Positions 45,131 to 54,043 of a stretch of 64,000 nt of DNA are shown piece after piece. The translations under genes and the position numbers were made by a program. How positions within the stretch are numbered: position 1 is the first letter of the stretch; each line of letters starts with the position of its first letter. The notes beneath the pieces were generated by a model. It saw only the letters and a list, made by a program, of their open reading frames with translations. It was not told where the DNA came from and did no database searches. This stretch comes from Auricularia sp. M13 (lineage: Eukaryota; Basidiomycota; Agaricomycetes; Auriculariales; Auriculariaceae), in contig CM073193.1 of assembly GCA_037042915.1 (NCBI GenBank), forward strand, positions 7,564,001 to 7,628,000, read 5' to 3'.

Positions 45131-48100
45131 ATGATGCTTACAGTAGACAGTACTACATCGGACACTGTGGACGAAGCACCCCGCGGCCGGCCTCTAGTCG
45201 ATTGGCACGAATTCCCCGACGCTTGGAAGAAAGTCTACGAAGACGCTCGTCTTGGACCGTGAGTCCGCGCTCTGTTGTTGGGTCCAGCGCGTGTCTGATT
45301 CTCTCCAGTGCAGAATACTGGGCCCATTCCCCCCTTCTCCTCCCCCGACGGTTCAAGAACCGTAAGTCACTGGCTCCCAGCCAAGATATGAACTCACTGA
45401 TGAGTCTAGATTCAACGCCTCTCAGCTTCTCTTCCGATCGGAGGACCCGGATGCCTCGCCGGCGTACGAACAGGTTGAGCTCTGGGTCGACTTCTTCATC
45501 GAGTGTCTGCACCTCGAACGGGACATGGCGGCAGAGCGGAAGCACATGCGCGCACCACATTCTGTGCGCGGTCGATTCTACCTCGGTTATCATCCCTCTC
45601 CTCCACGACCGAAGTTGCCTGTGAACAATGAGTTCCGCGAATGGATCCTGCCAGTCCTCCGCGAACAATCGCCCAACCCGCTCACGAGGATCGTGCCTGA
45701 TCAGACGGACGACGAGGAGGCATGGTTCGCATCCTTGAAACTCTGGCACAAGCAGGCCGTCCAGTGGCTCACGCTGCGCAAGAACGAGGACCTCTACGTT
45801 CGATTGTTCGATAAGCACAACCGCGACGAGTTCTTGCAGAACTTCCCACATTCGCACAACATACTGGATGTCGTTATGCCTCAGCGTCTCAGCAGAGAGC
45901 TCTATGCCGCTGACCCCACGGCCCCGAAACTCATGCGCCACCATCGCTGGTGGTGGAAGTACGCGGACCTGGATCCACCGCCAGGCTATGCGGCTGCGAT
46001 ACGTGTCGTGACGAATGTCAATTACATCCCCCCTTTGCCGCCAGTCACTAAACCCGTCATGCGCATTGACGGCCGCTACGGCGTGCAAGAAGAATCATGC
46101 TTCCCGACGTGGCACGCTATTGGGAAGTGGCACATGGCGTTCATCTCGACTGAATTGCATGGTCATGTAGAAGAACTCGAGCACAGCTCCATCCACAAGC
46201 CGATGCAGTTCTATATTCCCGACTTTGAGCGCGATTTCTGCTCATATGACTTCGACATCTCCTTCGCGCCGAAACCTGCCCTTAAAGCTGCAATGCAGAA
46301 AACCTGGGAGGAAGTCTTCAAGTCCATCGAGGACCTGGGACTCGGGCCGTCTCATCTGGTGCATCGGCCTTTCGAAGCAGAACAGCGCGGACGTGCTGCA
46401 ATGCGGTTCTTTTTCAACCAGCAACTGTCCAAGCGGGACTTGCGCGAGACTCTGGCTTCGTGGCAGCGGGCCGTAGCGGAGATCAAGGGCTGGATCGACT
46501 ACATGAAGTTCAACAATTGGCTTACCAAGTGGTCGCAGAGGTCCAGCAGCCGAATTTTCCCGTTGCCATGCGATCTGCGTATGAAACAAAATCGCCAGCC
46601 CGCCCGCGGTGTCTTCACAGACGACGAAGCTGTCGCTGCTCATTACGCCCAGTTCGGTGTTCCTGTATGGTTGGTGCGCCCGCGCGACGACTTGGGCAAC
46701 GTCTGGCTTGCGGGAGGCGACGAGGACCGTATCGACATCACGCCGTTTGTCTGCGAAACTCGTGCATACAACGAGGAGCCAGGACATCGCCCGGCTTACC
46801 TATCTTCGACGTATGAGACGCGCTCGTTCCCCACCAACAATTTCGACTTCAACGAACAGGACAACGACTTCGGCGCACAGGACATTCCTTACCATGCGTC
46901 AGGTGCGAGTCTGGCTCGGTTTATCGTGTGTATGCTGATTTTTTGTAGGCGCAAGCGAATCGGCTGTCCGTCTGCCAGATAATCCTCGGAAACGCGCAGG
47001 TGCGATCTTCAAATTCTGACCTGGCGCCGTGACTTACCCATAGTAGTTGATCATGGACACAAGGACCAGCCGGCGGCAAAGAAGTCCAAGCAGGCCAGCA
47101 GCAGGGCTGAGGCGCTCAAACTGCCGAGGTTCCCAATGCAGCGGCTGTTGAAGACTTATCCCTCATGGTGGCCGAAGCATTGGAAGGTCGCCTTGGACGT
47201 CGTCTCGTCGATCAAACTCGATCCGACTCGCGTCCGGGAACTGAGGACGGCCGCACAATATCCAGTGCCAGGCGTCGAGCATCTAACCGGGTACTTTGCT
47301 TCGCCCGTCGCTGCCCATTTCGCTGGGGAGGGGTCCAAAGTCCCGATGAATCTCACAACCATTTTCGCTTCGTATGTCATGCTGCGCCCACGTTTGCTCT
47401 ATGCTTTGAGCAGCTGTGCTCCCGGCGACTTTCAGACTTTCTCCGCGGTTCACTGGAAGAGAATTCTTACCAACCACCTCGACGAGAAAGACCAGGTTCT
47501 CTTCGCCCGGCAACTCGGCCTATCTGCTGTGTCGCTTCCAGAGGTCATGGAAGTCGACAATTCCACGCTTCGATGTCCTTCATGACAGCGTTCCCGCAAG
47601 CCTTGCACCGCGAGTAACGGGCGATGCAGCGAACTCGTCAGCCCAGTCCGCTGTGTCTACTTCAACGACTCCCAGCTCGCTTGCGTCGCGACTTCCTCCT
47701 ACTGCGCCGCCTTCTACCGCGCCGACTTCGCGTAACGCGTCGCCATTCGAGGACGTCATGTCGGACGATGACATTGACATGACTCCCGTTCACGGCAACG
47801 CTCAGGACGAGAGCCTCAAGCATCGCTGTTTCGTGCCAGAGACTGAGCCACTTGAACCGCCTCTCGCACGTGAAGAGCAGCGTTACCTCTATGAGCCCTC
47901 CGCGTGGCGTAATACGGCTCGCAACAAGCTGCGCGCCCTCAGCAAGTTCACCTGGTTCGTCGAGACCGATACCGAACCCAACGAACCACTGCATTTTGTT
48001 GTTGCGGGCGAGAAGAAGCGCAAGGAGTACTTTGAGGATAACGAGGATGCAGATGTGTGGTGGGATTATGACCGCGGCTGGTGTATCGTCTTCCAGGAAT

Positions 48101-49172
48101 CTCCAGCGGTGTCCGAAGGCAGCCTGCATGGTCAACGACTGACGCAGCCCTTGCGTTTGTTTGAGTGGGGTGGGCAACGAAGCGTGCAGAAGTATATCCA
48201 TGGTACGCAGGATGGGAATACCATCCAGCTGCGGCTCTGGCACCGTCAGTCGTTCAACCACAGGTGAGTTATATCGATTGTCTGTTGGGTGTCAGCTCGC
48301 TAATTCTTCTCAGAGTGCAGGTTCCTATGGAGCCGCTCGGCCCTGTGGGGTGTTTGTCAAAACTGAGGTGGGATCTTGACGAGGAGGATTATAACTTCTT
48401 CTTCCCCACCGCGCCGCGTCGGCTTCCAGTTCCTCGAGCAGATCAGCTCGTGCCGCCGCCACCGCCGCCCTCCCAATCAAATCCTACGCAGGCGCAGGTG
48501 CCGGTCATGAACACCATCGTCACTGCGTCTTCCTCGACAGCGCAAGCGTCATCCGGGTCATCGAGTGTGTCATCTGCGCCTTTGGGTTCCGTACCGCGCT
48601 CGTCGTCATCTCTTGTGTCGACGGTGCGCGACGCGCTCAAGCCGCAGCGCATCATGATGTTCAACGACAAGGAGCTCACGCCATACGATCCGCCGGACGA
48701 TGTGGAAGCCAGTCGTGCATATTGCTGGCCGTCCGACAAGGAGCGTGCCCTCATTGCCTGGGACGTAACGGAGCTGTCGTTCCGGCTGGAGCTCGCCCTG
48801 CTTGACGACAAGCTGCGTTTACTTTATCGCGACGACGTCAAGCTCAACGCACAGTCGAACATGGAGCGCCAGGAGATGATCTTCAAGATCTGGGGCTCAA
48901 ATAGTTTTGTGCCAACGACGGCGAGCCCGCTGACCGCGCCGGAGTGGACTCTCCGCATCGACTCGTTGCTTGCATTCCATGCTTTGGTTTCCACCTGGCC
49001 CCGCGTCTCAATCACGTCGCCGCCCGCTGTTTTCCCCGGTGAAGCCGAGTTCCTCGCGTTTGAGAAGGAAGTCTGGCGGGCTTACGCGCAGACTCATGTG
49101 GACTACCTGTTTCGTCAGGCCATGGTGCCACTAGAGCATCCTGAACACTCCGAAGATGTCGAAATGTCTTGA
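45131..49172 (+). CDS. KDZ accessory protein C: large protein of unknown family
   Basis: ATG at 45131 (MMLTVDSTTSDTVDEAP); exons 45131-45258, 45314-45361, 45410 to about 46906, then short exons around 46950-47000, 47048 onward and 48311-49172. More than 1,100 residues. Parts include GRPLVDWHEFPDAWKKVYED, FRSEDPDASPAYEQVELWVD, MRAPHSVRGRFYLGYHPSP, HHRWWWKYADLDPPPGYA, YAQFGVPVWLVRPRDDLG, a basic HKDQPAAKKSKQ stretch, LKTYPSWWPKHWKVALDVV, KYIHGTQDGNTIQLRLWH and a C-terminal helical domain (RIMMFNDKELTPYDPPDD). There is one single-base frame change near 47570. Tryptophan-rich and conserved-looking, it matches no enzyme motif I know; in particular no HxD...H dioxygenase signature of TET/JBP. Similar long orphan proteins are abundant in mushroom genomes, which would fit transposon cargo. 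Confidence 0.65.
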
Positions 49173-49619
49173 TCTCGCTTGCACCTGTAATACTTTGATA
49201 TGTTCTCGACCTGATTGTTTGAAGGTAGTTTGAACTCTTCCCCGCTCAGTCAATGGTACGTCTTTACACTTAAGTCTTGCCAGTAAGTCTTGAAAGGTGT
49301 GCAAACTCTTAACTTAAGTTCAAGTCATCCCATGGATGAGCTATGCCAAGTGGCAAAGCAAACGACTTAGCTCGGTGTGCTCAGTGGTACTCATGACTTG
49401 GCGGGTTCCGACGCTGTTCCGCAGTTTGCTTCCGGGATTCTTGCACTGAGGCTTCTTGCACCACCTCCGGGCTTCTCGCACTAGCTCCGGGCTTCTTGCA
49501 CAGCTGTCCGCTGTTGCCCGCTCAGCACCAATAGTGGTATCACATGGGCACCAGTAGAACTGGGCACCCTCAAGCATGGGGTACCTCTTTACAGGGGCCC
49601 CTCTTACTTGGGGGGGTTG
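49173..49619. repeat. KDZ right subterminal region
   Basis: Short direct repeats (CTTAAGT, AAGTCTTG) at 49260-49330, CTCCGGGCTTCTTGCAC-like repeats at 49430-49510 (three copies of the CGGGCTTCTTGCAC or CGGGATTCTTGCAC type) and G/C blocks (GGGCACC, GGGGTACC, GGGGCCCCT, CTTGGGGGGG) matching the left end in inverted orientation. Expected transposase contact region. Confidence 0.65.
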
Positions 49620-49646
49620 CCCCAGAAAGTGCATCCTTAGGATATC
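49620..49646 (-). repeat. KDZ right terminal inverted repeat
   Basis: Reading inward on the minus strand: GATATCCTAAGG then CACTTTCTGGGG; pairs with 35654-35680 at 21 of 27 positions. Confidence 0.75.
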
Positions 49647-49658
49647 CGCGTGCTGTGA
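49647..49658. repeat. 12-bp target duplication, right of KDZ element
   Basis: CGCGTGCTGTGA, identical to 35642-35653. Confidence 0.85.
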
Positions 49659-51248
49659 CTGCTTCTTCCTCCGTGGTTGCCTCTTTGAGACTGCATGCCG
49701 CAGCTTCTCGTGACGTAATCAGAGCTTTCATCCTGGAGTCACGTTTGCAGTTTATTTCTCTGGTTCTAGACTTTGCTACCGCTGCAATGTTCTTCTTTAA
49801 CGTTTTCCAGATTGTCTGCGCATTAGTCTCCGTTGATCTGCCTCGCGCCTGCACGTGATTCAAGTCTTGTATTGCTTGACGTCCGAGTGATTTTACTTCG
49901 TTCATAAAGGTCGAATTACTTATGATCGAGCTGTGCATCGCCCATCGTCCCGGGCCCATTTCCGGGGCATTCACCAGCACGATGTCTGTTTGTATCCTGC
50001 TATGATCATCCCTCGTGATCCCAGTTTGGTAAATTTCCCAACTCTTACTCGTGTGAAGATGCTGGCGAGTGAGGTATATCCTATCTAGGCGTGACATTTG
50101 TGATCTGCTTGCATTCCTCCAGGTCCATTCTACCTGACCCGGGAAAGTCGTACGCCATCCATCATTTAGTTTGCAGAGCGACTTGAGTTTCGAAACGTAG
50201 CGGGAGCGTCGATGCGGCCAAGCTTCGCTGGGAACCTATCAACCTCGTCCTCTACGAAATTGAAATCCCCTAGAAGTACTTCGGGCCTCTTTCCTGCCAG
50301 CGGCCCCCTTTTAAACTTCTTGTAAAGGATCTCCCACATATCATGATTATCTGATCTATCTGTCGGCGCGTAGACAGCGAGGATGTTGAGCCATTTGTCA
50401 CGATGGCAGAGTATCCGTGCTAGAAGAGCTCTTCCTGGTATTAGCACTTCAAATTCAGATTCTTTCGTCTTGAGCAAGAGCTTGTTGAAGACGAAGGCAA
50501 CCCCTCCGGCGCCAGTTGGGTTCTCCGGTAGAGCTGTGTTGACGACGTGTATATGCTTATGGAAGTCGTTCAGGTCTGCAACATGCGAGTTATCCATATG
50601 TGTCTCCTGGACAGCTAGGACTGCTATTTTCCTATTCCTCATGTCCTCTACAATTCTCTTCCACCTATCATTCCCTCTCATTGTTTGAGAGCCACGGCCT
50701 CGTATATTCTCCGAGGCTATACGCAGCGTGGCCTTGGTGTGCTTCCTCCCGAGATTCGCATCCACGCTCGCCGTCGGTCTCGGCGATGTATCTATAAACG
50801 CCGGCTCCACGTTGTCCGTGCGTGGGCTCTCTGGTGGCGACGACTCCGGATAGAAGATCGATGGTGTCCTAATGTATTCAGAGCTCATGGGCGACCTGCC
50901 ATGATTCTGCTCTTCATTTCCAAATCCCTCCGTTTGCATTGGAGGGGGCTGAGTAGCCTGAGACTGTCGTGTCTGGGCGGGCGCCATGCCCTGTTGGGTG
51001 AACGTGCACACAGGCTCGGGTGTCGCCTGACTCACGCGCGCGATGTAGGGCGCATGGTCATTGCCATGCGACATTCCTGGCCTGTGTGCATCGTCCGGGT
51101 ATATTTGCCCGCCTGCATAGACCTCTCCTCCTTCATCCGCTGCGCGCGTGGCGGACACGCCGTGCGCAGGTCCAGATTGAGAGGCCGTGTGAGCCTGCCG
51201 TTCATCCGAGACCGTATGTGGTGATCGTTGCTGTGAGATTGGTTGCAC
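49647..51248 (-). CDS. LINE ORF2 N-terminal part: APE-type endonuclease
   Basis: Nicks target DNA to prime reverse transcription. A Pro/Ser/Gln-rich leader (first ATG uncertain) precedes LRIASENIRGRG, IAVLAVQETHM (catalytic Glu), ILAVYAPTD, VLLGDFNFVEDEVDR (GDFN) and, after a single-base frame change near 50170, SRLDRIYL and TRDDHSRI (the DH pair). These are the expected active-site blocks of Exo_endo_phos nucleases. The part ends at the KDZ insertion and continues in phase at 35653. Confidence 0.85.
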
Positions 51249-51717
51249 TGTGAGGATTCACGACTGCAGGGCAGTGCCCCTACGCCGCTAGCTGTCTGAC
51301 CGGCCAGCACGGTGGGCTATGCGAACTTCGCATACGCGTTATCCGCGTACGCTCGGAACGCTTAAGCGTCTCCGCACGGCTTGCCCCTGGTCTGAATAGA
51401 CCTCCGTTTGAATAAATAGCCCGCGGTCTTTCCTGTTCAAGCAGTAAATTTGGGACACACGGGGCACTGGCTTTAGTTTGTGCGTAGCTAGGTAGTCGTC
51501 CTTGATGCTGTCAGCCTTGGCGGCGCGGGGATCATGTCGCAGGAAAACCAGCTGGGCTGGCACTCTATTCTTGTCGGGTAATATCGACACCAGGTCTGCG
51601 GGTCCGGCGCGAGAGAGAGGGGGAGTAGGCGAGGGCAGAGGGATCGGGGAGGGCTAGGACAGGTTGGGATAAACTCGGGGGTAGACTACTCGGGACGCGA
51701 CGCGTATGGTCTTGTAT
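51249..51717. other. LINE inter-ORF region
   Basis: About 470 bases between ORF1 and ORF2. An 83-codon frame (51339-51590, minus) may be a spacer peptide or an N-terminal extension of ORF2, but has no motif. Confidence 0.4.
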
Positions 51718-53562
51718 CTACCAGCGGCTGTTAGTCTTTCTCGGAGGGGCGCTCTTTGCCTTCGGAGCAGCCTTGGGGCCCGGCGCCTTGCTCGCTGCTC
51801 CACCACCGCCGCGCTGCTTCTTCTGCGTGGCCGTGTACTTGTCCCGACCGTCTACGGCGAGGGCGCGACAGAGCTCGGTAGGGTGCGAGGTTGCCCTGCA
51901 GATCGAGCAGTTGAAGTCGTCCAGTGGGACCACGCGTCCGTGTGCTTCATCCTCGATGACAATGTTACTGAAGGCCTTGCGTAGCTGCTCGTACAAATCC
52001 CGCGGTAGATCCTGTGGCACGGCGTCGACGTCGGGGATGATGCCCTTGGTGCATGCGAAAACGTTGTATGCGGTGACTTCAATGCCGCCTTCTCCGTCCG
52101 GCGTGACGGCGAAGCGGGTAATCGAGATGGAGTTGATAAAGGTCTTGAAGCCGCGTGCGCCATGGCCCGGCCATATCATCTCGATGGTCCTGAATACGTC
52201 GTGTACGTCTGCCAGATCCGATGCGGCGTTCCTGATCGCGTTCGCGAGCTTCACCTTTGGGAAACGGCTACCTTCGAAGTTGGCCATGTGCTCGGAATTG
52301 CCGTGGTTGAAGTCGAAGACGATCATGCGTAAACGGCCCGCCAAGATGACCTCGAGTTTCACCATCTCCTCCTCGACCATCTTGGGAACTCCTGATACGT
52401 AGAAGGTGCCGGGCACTGCGTCCGAGCCGGCGCGTGCATCCCATGCTTGCGCAACAGTCGGGAGCGGAGCGTCCGGTATCATGAGCGCGAAGGTGTCGCG
52501 AACCTCGATAAGAAGTCGCGTCTTGTTCATGCCTGCGATGCGCTTGTCGCCGTCAACGCTGTGAACTCGGACGCCGAAACCGCCCTGCGTGTCGCGCTTC
52601 GCCTTCCACGCCGCCAGCTTCGCGGGCTCAGTATTCCTCCAGTGCCATCCGGCTGGGCGTCCCTCTGTTCCAGGGCAGCGGCGTCTAGTGGCTCGGACGC
52701 GCGTCTTTGTGTGCTCGAAGAGACTTGAGTACGTCGACGCAATGGCCCTGTCGCCGTCCGTGGCTGGGACTGGGTTAAAAAGCTTCGGCGGCTGCGGCGA
52801 GAAGTCCTCTGCGTCGTCGCTGTCCACGTCGAACGTGCTGCGGGGCGCGGCTGGGCCAGCCAGGAAGGCCGCGTCAAGCCGTTCGTCTTGTTCGAGCTTG
52901 ATGCGCGGGAACGGCGGCTGGACGGCTGCGTGTCCCGCTTCATCCTCGTCCTCCGAGAGGAGGCTGTGGACCTGCGGTGCTCGCCCTGGTGGGCTTGTCG
53001 GGCCGACGCTCCTTGTCTGCAGCTCTCGCTGCGGCTGTTTGTCGCCTCCAGCGTGTGCCACTGTCGGCGAGTCGACGTCCATCGTCTCGAGCGCGGCTTC
53101 AGATATTCCCGTGCGTGCTGCGAAAGCCTCTTCCGACTCGAGGCTGAGCGGGACTTTGGGTTGCGACGCGACTTTGGTCGACAGCTGGGCGGCTGCAGCA
53201 CGGTGTTCCTCTTCCAGTTCGTCCATCGCGGCCTTGACATGGCGGTAGAGTTCGAACGTACGCGTCTGCTTGGCTGCTGAGAGGGCGGTTATGAAGCTTG
53301 CGTCCAGCTGGCCCGATGGATGGCTCGTGCTCGCGCGGCGCCTCGAGGAGATGGCGCGCGACGTCGGGTTGGACTGGGCGAGCTGGCTCTGCGGTATCTT
53401 GGGCAGACCAGTGGTCACGATGGGTGGGAGCTTCGGCTTCGCCTTACCCGCCACCTGCGGCTTGGCGGTTTTGGTCTTCCCCGCCGGCGGTGGGGTCGGA
53501 GTGCGCGCCTTCGCTGTGCCTTGGGCGGCTTCAGCAGGCTGTGAGCGCGGCGTGAGCGTCAT
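51718..53562 (-). CDS. LINE ORF1 gag-like protein with CCHC knuckle
   Basis: 614 residues from ATG 53562. Disordered Pro/Lys/Ala N-terminus, acidic centre (LLSEDEDEAGHAA, VDSDDAEDF), a globular nucleic-acid-binding part (VRVHSVDGDKRIAGMNKTRL, LRMIVFDFNHGNSEHMANF, SISITRFAVTPDGEGGIEVT) and a zinc knuckle near the end, CSICRATSHPTELC (C-x2-C-x4-H-x4-C), followed by a basic tail. This is the usual layout of fungal LINE ORF1 proteins that coat the RNA. Confidence 0.8.
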   Translation of the reverse strand: MTLTPRSQPAEAAQGTAKARTPTPPPAGKTKTAKPQVAGKAKPKLPPIVTTGLPKIPQSQLAQSNPTSRAISSRRRASTSHPSGQLDASFITALSAAKQTRTFELYRHVKAAMDELEEEHRAAAAQLSTKVASQPKVPLSLESEEAFAARTGISEAALETMDVDSPTVAHAGGDKQPQRELQTRSVGPTSPPGRAPQVHSLLSEDEDEAGHAAVQPPFPRIKLEQDERLDAAFLAGPAAPRSTFDVDSDDAEDFSPQPPKLFNPVPATDGDRAIASTYSSLFEHTKTRVRATRRRCPGTEGRPAGWHWRNTEPAKLAAWKAKRDTQGGFGVRVHSVDGDKRIAGMNKTRLLIEVRDTFALMIPDAPLPTVAQAWDARAGSDAVPGTFYVSGVPKMVEEEMVKLEVILAGRLRMIVFDFNHGNSEHMANFEGSRFPKVKLANAIRNAASDLADVHDVFRTIEMIWPGHGARGFKTFINSISITRFAVTPDGEGGIEVTAYNVFACTKGIIPDVDAVPQDLPRDLYEQLRKAFSNIVIEDEAHGRVVPLDDFNCSICRATSHPTELCRALAVDGRDKYTATQKKQRGGGGAASKAPGPKAAPKAKSAPPRKTNSRW

Positions 53563-53578
53563 GATTCGTTTTCCGGCT

Positions 53579-54043
53579 TCATCTACTCACGGTGGGCCAG
53601 AGGGGGATGCCGGCGATGATCTTGGTCGGCGACAACGCTGCCATCTGCGAGACCTGCGGCGCTGCGTCTGCTGGGGCACTGGTGACCTTGTCGCCGCGAG
53701 CTTCCATATTGGCCCTCGCGGCGTTCTTTCGATCCGCCCACGTCGCTGGGTCCCTCGGCGTGTTGCGGAAAGATGTTTCGTCCAGCTTTCTAGTCGTACC
53801 AGCGCGCGACGGAGACTCAGTCGGCTTGTCGACCTGAGTGACGAGGTTTTCGGTGGCGTCCGGAGCCGCTGGGAGGCTCTGGAGCTTTACGGCTGGCTCG
53901 GTGAGCTCAGCCGCTTTTGGGAGGGTGGCGGGCGACGTTGCGGTCGGGTTTTGGGTAAAGGGCGCCGCGAAGTCTTCAGCACTACTGTCGGACGAGTACT
54001 GGATGTTGGGGAGCGAGAAAGCTTTCTGCGAGTGGGCGGCCAT
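53579..54043 (-). CDS. LINE ORF1 upstream frame
   Basis: 154 residues from ATG 54043 (MAAHSQKAFSLPNIQYSSDS), low complexity with Pro, Thr and Ala, ending WPTVSR just 17 bases before the next ORF1 ATG in a different frame. Probably the N-terminal part of ORF1 separated by a frame change, or a separate leader ORF. A GTGAGT at the stop could also be a splice donor. Confidence 0.55.
   Translation of the reverse strand: MAAHSQKAFSLPNIQYSSDSSAEDFAAPFTQNPTATSPATLPKAAELTEPAVKLQSLPAAPDATENLVTQVDKPTESPSRAGTTRKLDETSFRNTPRDPATWADRKNAARANMEARGDKVTSAPADAAPQVSQMAALSPTKIIAGIPLWPTVSR

Larger units (their letters stand above)
35654..49646. mobile_element. KDZ-type DNA transposon with three accessory genes
   Basis: 13,993-bp cut-and-paste element inserted in LINE ORF2. 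Its ends form imperfect 27-bp terminal inverted repeats sharing CCTAAGG and CACTTTCTGGGG (21 of 27 positions), followed by subterminal G/C-rich repeats built on GGGGCCCC, CCCAAGTA and GGTACCC. A perfect 12-bp direct repeat flanks it. It carries a KDZ (Kyakuja-Dileera-Zisupton) transposase on the minus strand (35963-39124), one accessory gene on the minus strand (40337-41633) and two on the plus strand (42414-43949, 45131-49172). Fungal KDZ elements are known for cysteine-cluster domains and for frequent association with TET/JBP dioxygenase genes; no TET/JBP motif is visible here. Boundaries rest on the duplication and on restored LINE codon phase. Confidence 0.85.

Noticed and set aside
45131-49172. 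TET/JBP dioxygenase as KDZ cargo
   Set aside because: KDZ elements often carry TET/JBP genes, so I looked for an HxD...H iron site and 2-oxoglutarate Arg context; no convincing motif was found in any cargo frame.
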